Source: Flavobacterium taihuense (GTDB taxonomy: Bacteria; Bacteroidota; Bacteroidia; Flavobacteriales; Flavobacteriaceae). From it: a DNA stretch of 64,000 nucleotides. The notes below the pieces were generated by a model. It ran no database searches. It was not told where the DNA came from and was given only the letters and a program-made list of their open reading frames with translations. The translations under genes were made by a program, and so were the position numbers. The stretch spans positions 248,001-312,000 of the forward strand of contig NZ_JAHWYN010000003.1 of assembly GCF_019351435.1 (NCBI RefSeq), given 5' to 3'. Of this stretch, positions 9,476-19,244 are shown piece after piece (the first letter of the stretch is position 1; every line of letters begins with the position of its first letter).

Positions 9476-9514
9476 AAAAAGCATCAAAAAAGAAACTTAT
9501 TTTTGATGCTTTTT
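9476..9514 (+). terminator. Intrinsic terminator after the HMA gene
   Basis: A perfect 15-bp inverted repeat (aaaaagcatcaaaaa / tttttgatgcttttt) with a 9-nt loop, T-rich at its end, closes the metal-related unit. Confidence 0.8.
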
Positions 9515-9614
9515 GTGGTTTTTAAATCGTTAATAAAACTTTAAAGTGAAGTAATAAATTGTGGTTCACCTAAATTATCCTTACTTTCACAGCCTAAATA
9601 AAACACAAAAATTT

Positions 9615-10295
9615 ATGAGTAATTTTGAATGGACCCAATTAGTAAATCCTGAATTTTATATAACTTTTACAATTGGAGGCATTCAACTGGGTTTGTACAT
9701 TGTTTTATTCATTGTGTTTGCAGAGACAGGCCTTTTTGCCGGTTTTTTTCTTCCTGGAGACAGTTTGCTTTTTTTGGCAGGAATCTATAGCCGTGATTTG
9801 GTTCAGAATATTCTTTTTATAGAAAGTGATTTTATAAATCTTGTTTTACTTTCAACGTTAGTAGCGCTTTCAGGAGTATTTGGTAATATGGTTGGCTATT
9901 GGTTTGGAGCCCAAAGTGGGTATTATTTATACAATAGAGAAGATACACTTTTGTTTAAGAAAAAATATTTGCTTCAGTCCAAAGAGTTTTTTGAAAAACA
10001 TGGAGGGAAAGCGATTATTTATGCGAGATTTTTGCCTATCGTAAGAACATTTGCGCCGATTGTGGCTGGTATTGGATCAATGGATAAAAAGAAATTTATG
10101 TTTTTTAATATATTGAGCTCTTTTTTATGGTCTTTTATATTGATATTTTCAGGTCATTATTTGTATGGTCTTTTCAAGGATCAGTGGGGAATTGATTTAA
10201 AAGAACATATTGAGAAAATTGTAATTGGAATCATTTTAGTATCGACAATTCCTGTTTTTCTAAAATTAATCAAGCAAAAAGTCGTTGCTAAATAA
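9615..10295 (+). CDS. DedA family membrane protein
   Basis: 226 residues from ATG 9615 (MSNFEWTQLVNPEFY); a GTG 54 bases upstream is in frame but unlikely. It shows the DedA/VTT pattern: ETGLFAGFFLPGDSLLFLAG, then GNMVGYWFGAQSG, then the basic FEKHGGKAIIYARFLPIVRTFAPIVAG motif, and C-terminal spans. DedA proteins are inner-membrane proteins linked to lipid scrambling or transport and to envelope homeostasis. It appears monocistronic, followed by its own terminator. Confidence 0.92.
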   Translation: MSNFEWTQLVNPEFYITFTIGGIQLGLYIVLFIVFAETGLFAGFFLPGDSLLFLAGIYSRDLVQNILFIESDFINLVLLSTLVALSGVFGNMVGYWFGAQSGYYLYNREDTLLFKKKYLLQSKEFFEKHGGKAIIYARFLPIVRTFAPIVAGIGSMDKKKFMFFNILSSFLWSFILIFSGHYLYGLFKDQWGIDLKEHIEKIVIGIILVSTIPVFLKLIKQKVVAK

Positions 10296-10315
10296 ATAGA
10301 ATAAAAATAAAATTA

Positions 10316-10349
10316 ACCGTCTTGCTTTATAAAGTCCGACGGTTTTTTT
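10316..10349 (+). terminator. Intrinsic terminator after the DedA gene
   Basis: The stem accgtc / gacggt is followed by a run of seven T on the plus strand, 20 bases after the DedA stop. Confidence 0.8.
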
Positions 10350-10403
10350 ATGAAAAATTGTTAAGGCAGCATTTGAATGTTGTTTAATTTTTAATGAAGC
10401 ATA

Positions 10404-10439
10404 AAAAATCCGTCAGGAACGAATTCAAGACGGATTTTT
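10404..10439 (-). terminator. Terminator of groL
   Basis: An 11-bp perfect stem (aaaaatccgtc / gacggattttt) with a 14-nt loop lies 34 bases beyond the groL stop. It has A/T runs on both sides, so it could work in both directions between convergent genes. Confidence 0.8.
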
Positions 10440-10472
10440 GTTCATTAAGTCTGATACTAATTTAAGCTGATT

Positions 10473-12117
<1,645 letters not shown>

Positions 12118-12188
12118 TAAATTGTTTAAGGTTTAAATCTTTAAAGTTGCTCAAAGCGAACAACAAAACTTTATTCTTAATACTTATC

Positions 12189-12464
12189 TTAGATTATTGC
12201 AAGGATATCGTCCTCACGCATAATTAAATAATCTTTTCCTTCTAATTTTAATTCAGTTCCAGCATATTTTCCATAAAGGACTGTGTCTCCAATTTTCACG
12301 GTCATAGTGTGGTCTTTAGTTCCATTTCCTACTGCAACTACAGTTCCTTTTTGTGGTTTTTCTTTGGCGGTATCTGGAATAAAAATTCCTGACGCCGTTT
12401 TCGTTTCAGCTGCAACTGGTTCGATAAGAACTCGATCTGAAAGTGGTTTAATGTTTAAAGTCAT
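12189..12464 (-). CDS. groS: Co-chaperonin GroES
   Basis: The 91-residue protein has the usual GroES length and pattern: [11 protein letters not shown] at the N terminus, the mobile loop ([18 protein letters not shown]), and the C-terminal [24 protein letters not shown]. The heptameric lid closes GroEL. It is the first gene of groSL. Unlike many other genes here, no TAnnTTTG element is seen in the 75 bases upstream. Confidence 0.98.
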   Translation of the reverse strand: MTLNIKPLSDRVLIEPVAAETKTASGIFIPDTAKEKPQKGTVVAVGNGTKDHTMTVKIGDTVLYGKYAGTELKLEGKDYLIMREDDILAII

Positions 12465-12503
12465 GATTTTTATGTTTATGTTATTTTTACTGTTGTTGTT
12501 CTT

Positions 12504-12518
12504 TCAGAAATTGTGCCA
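12504..12518 (-). promoter_or_regulatory. Weak sigma-54-like motif upstream of groS
   Basis: The minus strand reads TGGCAC-AATTT-CTGA, 40 bases before the groS start. The first half equals the -24 element of sigma-54 promoters, but the -12 half (CTGA instead of TTGC) matches poorly. It is recorded because no normal flavobacterial promoter motif is present and a sigma-54 activator gene lies nearby. Confidence 0.2.
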
Positions 12519-12546
12519 TAGCCTATAAACTGACATTTTTTCTTAT

Positions 12547-12580
12547 AAAAAATGCCAGCTTTGACAGGCTGGCATTTTTT
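12547..12580 (-). terminator. Terminator of secG
   Basis: A 13-bp stem (aaaaaatgccagc / gctggcatttttt) lies 18 bases after the secG stop. It insulates the miaB-secG block from groSL. Confidence 0.85.
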
Positions 12581-12597
12581 GTATATATGTAAATAAA

Positions 12598-12927
12598 TTA
12601 TTTCGCAGGAGTTGCTGGTGCAGGTGTGTTTTGAGCTGGTGCATTAGTTTTTGGTGCAGCAGTTTCAGTGTTGTCAATGATTTTAGAATCGGCATCACTT
12701 AAAGTTCCTGTGAAACTCAAACCAGAAAGTAAGATTAAAGCAATTAATATAGTCGCTAATGTCCAAGTGCTTTTATCTAAGAAATCTGTAGTTTTTTGTA
12801 CACCACCTAACATTTGAGAACCACTTATTGTAGAAGAAAGTCCACCGCCTTTAGGGTTTTGAACCATTATTACTACGATCAATAGAAAACATACTATTGT
12901 AATTAAAACTAAAAAAATTGAAAACAT
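12598..12927 (-). CDS. secG: Preprotein translocase subunit SecG
   Basis: 109 residues with two membrane spans around the conserved cytoplasmic loop VQNPKGGGLSSTISGSQMLGGVQKTTDFL. SecG assists SecYE/SecA protein export at the inner membrane. A low-complexity Ala/Pro/Thr tail (residues about 90-109) extends past the second span, common in Bacteroidota. It lies 11 bases after the preceding gene, so it is the last gene of that operon. Confidence 0.95.
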   Translation of the reverse strand: MFSIFLVLITIVCFLLIVVIMVQNPKGGGLSSTISGSQMLGGVQKTTDFLDKSTWTLATILIALILLSGLSFTGTLSDADSKIIDNTETAAPKTNAPAQNTPAPATPAK

Positions 12928-12938
12928 ACTATTTATTA

Positions 12939-13889
12939 TTAATTGTTATTTTGTTGTACTATTTTAATATCCTTTATACGGTCTGCAAAGAAACTACTTT
13001 TTTCTGGATATTTCAAAATTAATATTTCATAAGCTTGTATCGCTTTTTGATATTTTTTTTGTTCCAAATATACCTTAGCCAAAGTCTCTGTCATTAAATA
13101 AGAGTTGTCCTCCTTGTTGAGATCAAGATTATGGGTAAATACAACTCCAGGTTTTATTGGCGGAATCTTCGGACTGGTTTCGATGAACTTATCGATTAGT
13201 TCAGCTTTTTTCTTTTTATCCTCGTCTATAGGGTCTTTTTCCATCGTATTGTTCTCTTGGGGATTTTCACGTATTATGGGTTGTATCCTCGAAATTTGAA
13301 GCCATTGATGAAATGAATGGGTTTCCTCTTTTGAAAAATCTAATGGTTTGCCCAGTTCTAATTTATTTTCAGCTTCTGTTGTGCCCTCTTTGTTCTGAAC
13401 AGGATTTGCTTCTTTGATAGAATCCAGAATCGATTGTTCAATAACTTTTTCAGTCTCAACTTTTTCAAAAGTAACACCATGATATACCTCTGTATTTAAA
13501 CTAGCTTCTTTAATTGAAGTAAGAATCGATTGTTCCAAAGGATTTATTGCAATTGGTACTGGCTCTTCTTTTTTAACAATTTGGCTATCGATAACTGTTA
13601 TGTTTAGAAGGTCTTGTGTTTTCTTATCGTAAGTCTTTTTTTGTATGGCAATAAATGATTCCGAAGTAATGAAATCAAATAAAACGCTTCTATCCGTAGT
13701 GTGTGCGGCAGCAACTTTTAATGCGAAATTATATTTGTAACTATTGAGGTTGTAAAGCCCCTTCAGACGCAACGCTCTTGCACTTTGAAAAAATGGAAAT
13801 TCATCCAAAACTTTCTCCAAAGCCACCGTTTGAGTCTCGTTGATTTCTTCAGGTTGGTTTAATAAATAATTATAGCTACTAACGTTCAT
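12939..13889 (-). CDS. Conserved hypothetical protein with C-terminal TPR-like motif
   Basis: The 316-residue protein has no signal peptide. The N-terminal third is helical (NQPEEINETQTVALEKVLDEFPFFQSARALRLK), the middle is charged and low in complexity with two repeated EQSIL(T/D)SIKEA segments at about residues 123-133 and 151-161, and the C terminus has a tetratricopeptide-like unit (AKVYLEQKKYQKAIQAYEILILKYPEKS). TPR units mediate protein contacts. Its place between lptE and secG is conserved in flavobacteria as far as I recall, suggesting an envelope-related role, but the function is unknown. Confidence 0.8.
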   Translation of the reverse strand: MNVSSYNYLLNQPEEINETQTVALEKVLDEFPFFQSARALRLKGLYNLNSYKYNFALKVAAAHTTDRSVLFDFITSESFIAIQKKTYDKKTQDLLNITVIDSQIVKKEEPVPIAINPLEQSILTSIKEASLNTEVYHGVTFEKVETEKVIEQSILDSIKEANPVQNKEGTTEAENKLELGKPLDFSKEETHSFHQWLQISRIQPIIRENPQENNTMEKDPIDEDKKKKAELIDKFIETSPKIPPIKPGVVFTHNLDLNKEDNSYLMTETLAKVYLEQKKYQKAIQAYEILILKYPEKSSFFADRIKDIKIVQQNNN

Positions 13890-14006
13890 TTGTTTGGGTT
13901 ATTCTAAGTTTTAGGATTTAGTTTCCAATTTTTATAATTTGACTTTATAGTTTCAATTGTTTTCAAACTACAAACAGAAAACCGCTAACTCATTACTTTT
14001 TTAAAG

Positions 14007-14510
14007 TTACCATTTCGCAAGCGAGTCATTAAAAATATCCTGTGTGATTCTTTCAAAAATTTCTTTTATGGCAGCATCTTTTGTTGCCCCGGTCAATTGT
14101 TGGGCTGCTGGATAATCATGATAAAATTCAAAAACTTTTTCGAAATCGTCAGCTTCCTTGTTTTTATTGGTGAATCTAACATTTACTCTAATCTTTAAAC
14201 GGTTTTGTGCTGCTTGCTGATCTGCAGTTGCCGTCATTGGACTGATACGATAATCTACTATTTCTCCTTCATACGTCAAATCCCCACCATTTTTCACCAA
14301 ATGTAAATTAGTTTGATTTTGAATTAAATCTTGCAATGTAAGTGTAAAAGTTCTATCAATTCCTGGTTCAATCAAGTCAGAATTGTTTGGGAAGAAATTT
14401 ACCTGATACGTTTTGGCATCAATTTTACCAGTTCCTGTAAAGTTGTAAACTGAACAACTATTGAGGATGAAAGAACTAATTATTAAAAAGAGGTAATGTA
14501 TTTTTTTCAT
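14007..14510 (-). CDS. lptE: LPS-assembly lipoprotein LptE
   Basis: 167 residues with a lipoprotein signal (ILNSCSVYNFTG, Cys19). The Bacteroidota LptE fold follows: VNFFPN, the Phe-Thr-rich TFTLTLQDLI, then DLTYEGEIVDYRISPMT and a C-terminal helix (EIFERITQDIFNDSLAKW). LptE plugs the LptD barrel and helps deliver LPS to the outer leaflet. It is part of the minus-strand block, 117 bases before the TPR gene. Confidence 0.88.
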   Translation of the reverse strand: MKKIHYLFLIISSFILNSCSVYNFTGTGKIDAKTYQVNFFPNNSDLIEPGIDRTFTLTLQDLIQNQTNLHLVKNGGDLTYEGEIVDYRISPMTATADQQAAQNRLKIRVNVRFTNKNKEADDFEKVFEFYHDYPAAQQLTGATKDAAIKEIFERITQDIFNDSLAKW

Positions 14511-14636
14511 AAATGTTTAAATTGCTACGCCTGTTGGCTATCGCTCGAGTCCAAATTCTAATTTGATTCAGTTTTCAAATGTACAAAAATCGAATTTGGA
14601 ATTTGAAATTTGTTGTTTTTGAAATTTTATTTTTTG

Positions 14637-15896
14637 TTAAAGATCAAATTGTTTTATTTTTCGATACAGAGTACGCTCCGAAATGCCCAATTCATCGGCG
14701 GCGGCTTTTCGTTTCCCTTTGTTTTTTTCTAATGATTTTTTAATCATTTCGATTTCTTTTTGTTCGAGTCGTAAAACTTCTTCCTCTTCAATGGTTTCTG
14801 CCAGAAGATAATTGTTGTTGTCCTGCTCTTCGTAGTTCTGTTCTATATTTGAGTTGGATAAATAAGAAGTTCTTGGTTCTTCTTCAAAATCAATTTCGCT
14901 ATCCTCTTCTTTGGAGCCGTATATTTTTTTGATGAGTGATTTATTGGTTTCCTGAACATTAGAATTGCCATTTTGCATTAATTCCAATGTCAATTTTTTT
15001 AAATCATGCAAGTCACTTTTCATGTCAAAAAGGACTTTATATAAAATCTCTCTTTCGGTGTTAAAATCACTATCGTTTTTTTTGTCTTTTATTACCGATG
15101 GTAAATTACTGCCTTCTGCGGGTAAATACGTTTGTAAAGTAGCAGCAGTAATGTCTCTGTTGGTTTCCAATACCGAAATTTGTTCTGCTACGTTTCGCAA
15201 TTGTCGAATATTACCACTCCAACGGTATTTCTGCAATAAGGCAATGGCACCTTCGTCAAGCTTCAAAGGAGGCATTTTATATTTATTGGCAAAATCGGCA
15301 ACGAATTTTCGGAATAACAAATGTATATCTTCTTTTCGTTCTCGAAGTGGTGGCAACGTGATATCTACCGTACTTAAACGATAATACAAATCCTCACGGA
15401 ATTTCCCTTTTTCAATTGCTTTAAATAAATTGACATTCGTTGCGGCTACGATTCGGACATTTGTTTTTTGAACTTGCGATGAACCTACTTTTATGAATTC
15501 ACCATTTTCCAACACACGCAACAAACGGACTTGAGTGGTTAATGGCAGTTCTCCTACTTCATCAAGGAATATTGTACCACCATTGGCTACTTCAAAATAC
15601 CCTTCGCGAGTGCTGGTTGCACCTGTAAAAGCCCCTTTTTCGTGTCCAAAAAGTTCACTGTCAATTGTTCCTTCTGGAATGGCACCACAGTTTACGGCAA
15701 TATATTTTCCGTGTTTTCGGTGTGATAAGGAATGTATAATCTTTGGGATGTTTTCTTTTCCAACACCACTTTCTCCAGCCACCAAAACCGAAATATCGGT
15801 GGGGGCAACCTGAATGGCTTTTTCTATTGCACGGTTAAGTTTTGGGTCATTCCCAATAATCTCAAAGCGCTGTTTTATTGATTGTACTGTATCCAT
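14637..15896 (-). CDS. Sigma-54-dependent Fis-family transcriptional activator without sensor domain
   Basis: The 419-residue protein is an AAA+ bacterial enhancer-binding protein. It has Walker A GESGVGKE, the sigma-54 contact loop GAFTGA, Walker B TIFLDEVGEL, and a C-terminal Fis helix-turn-helix (RKAAADELGISERTLYRKI). It begins almost directly with the AAA+ domain, so there is no receiver or GAF input. A charged linker of about 100 residues separates ATPase and HTH. It activates RpoN-dependent genes; its targets are unknown. It precedes lptE by 126 bases. Confidence 0.95.
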   Translation of the reverse strand: MDTVQSIKQRFEIIGNDPKLNRAIEKAIQVAPTDISVLVAGESGVGKENIPKIIHSLSHRKHGKYIAVNCGAIPEGTIDSELFGHEKGAFTGATSTREGYFEVANGGTIFLDEVGELPLTTQVRLLRVLENGEFIKVGSSQVQKTNVRIVAATNVNLFKAIEKGKFREDLYYRLSTVDITLPPLRERKEDIHLLFRKFVADFANKYKMPPLKLDEGAIALLQKYRWSGNIRQLRNVAEQISVLETNRDITAATLQTYLPAEGSNLPSVIKDKKNDSDFNTEREILYKVLFDMKSDLHDLKKLTLELMQNGNSNVQETNKSLIKKIYGSKEEDSEIDFEEEPRTSYLSNSNIEQNYEEQDNNNYLLAETIEEEEVLRLEQKEIEMIKKSLEKNKGKRKAAADELGISERTLYRKIKQFDL

Positions 15897-16000
15897 TTGC
15901 TTTTAGTTTTTTTAGTTTAAGTTTACTGTTTCAAGTTGCCAAGCAAACTTTTAAATCTAAACTTTCAAACTTTATTTATATCTAATGAAATATAATGGTT

Positions 16001-16147
16001 TTACTGCTGAGGTTTTGTCAGCGTATCTTTTTGAATGGCTGTTTGTTCAATTTTATGTTTTGGAAAATAAGTTCTAATTGCATAGAATGTTATTCCAAAA
16101 GCAACGATAAATGTAATTAAAGCGATGAGTATATGTTTTTTAGTCAT
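16001..16147 (-). CDS. Small single-span membrane protein (48 residues)
   Basis: ATG 16145-16147 opens a 48-codon frame beginning MTKKHILIALITFIVAFG, one membrane span, then a polar tail ending KPQQ. It lies 6 bases after the YcxB-like gene and before the sigma-54 activator on the same strand, so it fits tightly into the operon. The family is not recognised. Confidence 0.55.
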   Translation of the reverse strand: MTKKHILIALITFIVAFGITFYAIRTYFPKHKIEQTAIQKDTLTKPQQ

Positions 16148-16153
16148 AGTGCT

Positions 16154-16684
16154 TTAGTTTTTTAAACTCTTTTTTATATCGATTGAATTAAAAAGCAGTC
16201 TTAATTCATTGTATTGGTTGTCTTTTAAATCTGCTTTGATAATAGGTAAAGCAGAATTTTTTTGTAAATAAATTAGAAACCACTCGTTAGTTTCCTTAAT
16301 TTGATATGAATCTTTCCAGAAATTCTCTATTTTAAAGGTTTCGCCTTCTTGAATGAAAGAGTTGTTTTTGAATGATATTTTTTGAGTTTCTAGGTTTTTT
16401 TTGTTTTTCAGTATGTTTTTTTTCATTGTCGACATTGTTCGAAAATAGACAAAAGCCCAAATTGTAATGATTAGAACAAAAGGGAAAATATCAATAATAT
16501 TCCAATTTTTTAAATTAGTATTGTTATTGGATTCTAAAAAAGTCCCCAAATTACTTTGTAAAATAAATATTACTATTAGAAAAGGAGCAATTTTCAAAAA
16601 AGGCATACGTATTAATAAATATTTAGAGACTTTTACTAATGTATCTATGTTTGGCTTATATTTAATTGTGATTTCTTTTTCCAT
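16154..16684 (-). CDS. YcxB-like membrane protein
   Basis: 176 residues from ATG 16682-16684 (MEKEITIKYKPNIDTLVKV); an earlier in-frame start lies inside miaB and is not credible. There are two adjacent membrane spans (FLKIAPFLIVIFIL and FPFVLIITIWAFVYF), then a soluble domain with the YcxB pattern: NNSFIQEGETFKIENFW, WFLIYLQKNSALPIIKADL. Family function is unknown. It starts 42 bases downstream of miaB and is probably co-transcribed with it. Confidence 0.7.
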   Translation of the reverse strand: MEKEITIKYKPNIDTLVKVSKYLLIRMPFLKIAPFLIVIFILQSNLGTFLESNNNTNLKNWNIIDIFPFVLIITIWAFVYFRTMSTMKKNILKNKKNLETQKISFKNNSFIQEGETFKIENFWKDSYQIKETNEWFLIYLQKNSALPIIKADLKDNQYNELRLLFNSIDIKKSLKN

Positions 16685-16725
16685 CTGTATTTTTTTAATC
16701 TGTGTTAATTTGTGGTAAAAAAAAA

Positions 16726-18171
16726 TCAGTTCATATTTGAATATCCAACTGCTTCTCCTTTCAAAGTTCCCGAAGTGCAAGACTTAATTTTTACATTTAC
16801 AAAATCTCCAATTTTATAATTTTCTTTTGGGAAAACCACGGTTATACTTTGTGAATTTCTTCCAGAAAACTCCTCAGTCGATTTTTTTGAAACTTTCTCA
16901 ATCAATACTTCAACCGTTTTGCCAATGAATTCCTCAGAGCGCAACCAAGCGTGTTTTTGCTGTAAATCGACAATTTCCTGCAATCTTCTTGCTTTGGTAG
17001 TTTCAGGAACATCATCTTGCATTTTTCTTCCCGCCAAAGTTCCAGGGCGTTCTGAATAGCTGTACATATAACCAAAATTATATTTCACATATTCCATCAA
17101 ACTCAGTGTATCTTGATGATCTTCTTCCGTTTCTGTCGGAAATCCCGATATCATATCTTGCGAAATGGCTCCGTCTGGAATAATAGAACGAATTTTATCA
17201 ATCAAAGTCATATATTCTTCTCTGGTATGCAAACGATTCATTTCTTTCAAGATTCGATTGCTGCCCGATTGTACCGGTAGGTGAATGTGTTTGCAAATGT
17301 TAGGGTATTTGGCAATAACGTGCAAAATGCTTTCGTGCATATCTTGCGGATTCGAAGTCGAAAAACGAATGCGCATTTTTGGGAAACCAACCGCTACCAT
17401 TTCCAGTAATTGGTCAAAATCCACCGCTGTCGCTTTTTGCATATCAGTAGCATTGATGAAATCCTTTTTCAAACCGCCGCCATACCACAGATAACTGTCT
17501 ACATTCTGACCTAGAAGTGTTATTTCCTTAAATCCCTTGCTCCACAAATCCTGAATTTCGTTCATAATGCTTTGTGGCTCACGACTGCGCTCACGTCCAC
17601 GGGTGAAAGGTACTACACAAAACGTACACATATTGTCGCAACCTCTCGTGATAGAAACGAGAGCGGTAATTCCGTTGCTCATCAAACGAACGGGCGAAAT
17701 ATCACCGTATGTTTCTTCTTTTGACAAAATCACATTGATCGCATCACGGCCTTCTTCAACGTCACTCAATAGGTTCGGTAAATCTTTGTAGGCATCAGGA
17801 CCTACAACAAGGTCTACAATTTTTTCTTCGTCAAGAAATTTTTCTTTCAAGCGCTCGGCCATACAGCCTAGAACGCCCACTTTCATCTTCGGGTTAATTC
17901 GTTTTACGGCATTGTATTTCTCCAGACGTTTGCGTATCGTTTGTTCTGCTTTGTCGCGAATAGAACAAGTGTTTACTAATACTAAATCTGCCTCTTCCAA
18001 AACAGAAGTGGTATTATAACCGCCATCAGACAATATAGATGCCACAATCTCACTGTCCGAAAAATTCATCGCACAGCCATAGCTCTCTATATAAAGCTTC
18101 TTGGTATTCTCCAGTTTATGTTCTAGAACAAGGCTGTTCCCTTGTTTGCTTTCTTCAATTATCTTTTCCAT
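16726..18171 (-). CDS. miaB: tRNA-2-methylthio-N6-dimethylallyladenosine synthase MiaB
   Basis: The 481-residue radical-SAM methylthiotransferase is complete. The N-terminal UPF0004 domain has its three cluster cysteines (YGCAMNFSDSE, NTCSIRDKAE, LGCMAERLKE). The radical-SAM motif is RGCDNMCTFCVVPFTRG, and a C-terminal TRAM domain follows. MiaB thiomethylates A37 of tRNAs reading UNN codons, using two 4Fe-4S clusters. It is the first gene of the minus-strand block leading to secG. Confidence 0.97.
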   Translation of the reverse strand: MEKIIEESKQGNSLVLEHKLENTKKLYIESYGCAMNFSDSEIVASILSDGGYNTTSVLEEADLVLVNTCSIRDKAEQTIRKRLEKYNAVKRINPKMKVGVLGCMAERLKEKFLDEEKIVDLVVGPDAYKDLPNLLSDVEEGRDAINVILSKEETYGDISPVRLMSNGITALVSITRGCDNMCTFCVVPFTRGRERSREPQSIMNEIQDLWSKGFKEITLLGQNVDSYLWYGGGLKKDFINATDMQKATAVDFDQLLEMVAVGFPKMRIRFSTSNPQDMHESILHVIAKYPNICKHIHLPVQSGSNRILKEMNRLHTREEYMTLIDKIRSIIPDGAISQDMISGFPTETEEDHQDTLSLMEYVKYNFGYMYSYSERPGTLAGRKMQDDVPETTKARRLQEIVDLQQKHAWLRSEEFIGKTVEVLIEKVSKKSTEEFSGRNSQSITVVFPKENYKIGDFVNVKIKSCTSGTLKGEAVGYSNMN

Positions 18172-18582
18172 TGGGTATTTTCAAAGCGCAAAGATAAGGC
18201 AAATACAGTGATTATGACAAGATGTCAGCCGAAGAATTAACAACTTTTTAAGTCCTTCCAATTTGAAATAGTCAAGCAGATTTTAGTACGGAGGTAATTT
18301 CCGCTTTTCGCTGCAAGGTCTAGTCTCATTAATAAAATTTTTAAGTGTCTGCAAGAGCTTCTTTCAGTCGCTTTGCAAATACAATAAATTTGAGTCAAAG
18401 GGACTCCAGGCTCTTCACTAGAATCAGGACTAATGAATTCATTTTCGGAATTGTGTTTTTTGATTTTAGGAAAGCAATAGTCGTGATTTTTTTAGTAAAT
18501 TTATAGTTACTTTTAGGGAATAGAAAACATTGGTGCCACTCGTTAAAAAAAATCTATTTAGAACTATTAAATAGTCATTTCC
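18172..18582. other. Intergenic stretch, no gene seen
   Basis: 411 bases lie between the divergent miaB and outer-membrane protein genes. Stop codons are frequent in all frames. Loose inverted similarity around ctgcaag / cttgcag (18320-18380) hints at a decayed repeat, but nothing can be named. Confidence 0.4.
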
Positions 18583-19203
18583 ATGTCATACCTAAATTCA
18601 AAAAAGTATGTTTTTGTTCTTTTGGTCTGCTGTCTGTTACTACCAATGACTAATTATGTATATGCTCAAATGAGTACTTCCGTAAATAATTTAAATACTT
18701 TTAAAAAGGGATTTTACGTCGGGATCGAAATGGGAATTGGATGGCTTCAGGTCTCGAGTAACGGTCATAGCGAAAGTAGGAAAGAAAGATTTATCATGGG
18801 ATTTCATGGCGGATATAGCCCCTTTCGAGCACTTAGGCTAGGTATTAAATTAGATGGATATTTAATTGAATCTGGCGACTTTTCAAACCCCGAAAAAGGA
18901 ATTAGTATTTCTAATACATCTTTTCAAATACAGGTATTCCCTTTCAAAACCGTTTCTTTTTTTGCAAATGGTCAATATGGTTGGAGCGAATACATAAATG
19001 ATCACCCTTATGAACATAATGTAAGTGGGACATCCCAAAAAATTGGTCTGGGTTATGAGTATAATTTGAATAGACATTTTGCTCTTTCACTGATAACTAA
19101 TTATGGCTTCGGCAGATTTAATGATGTGAATGATTTGTTAGCAACTATTCATGATCAACATTATGATTCATGGGATATTACATTAAGTCTGACTTATCGT
19201 TAA
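18583..19203 (+). CDS. Outer-membrane beta-barrel protein
   Basis: 206 residues with a signal peptide (VFVLLVCCLLLPMTNYVYAQ). Amphipathic strands rich in Gly, Tyr and Phe alternate: GFYVGIEMGIGWLQVS, GIKLDGYLIESGDF, KIGLGYEYNLNRHFALSLITNYGFGRF, ending with LSLTYR. This is the layout of a small OmpA/OmpX-like or porin-family barrel of about eight strands. No specific family or partner is recognised. It stands alone. Confidence 0.78.
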   Translation: MSYLNSKKYVFVLLVCCLLLPMTNYVYAQMSTSVNNLNTFKKGFYVGIEMGIGWLQVSSNGHSESRKERFIMGFHGGYSPFRALRLGIKLDGYLIESGDFSNPEKGISISNTSFQIQVFPFKTVSFFANGQYGWSEYINDHPYEHNVSGTSQKIGLGYEYNLNRHFALSLITNYGFGRFNDVNDLLATIHDQHYDSWDITLSLTYR

Positions 19204-19244
19204 CTCTATTTGTGATTTCAAAATGGAAGATGTCTTTTATCTCT

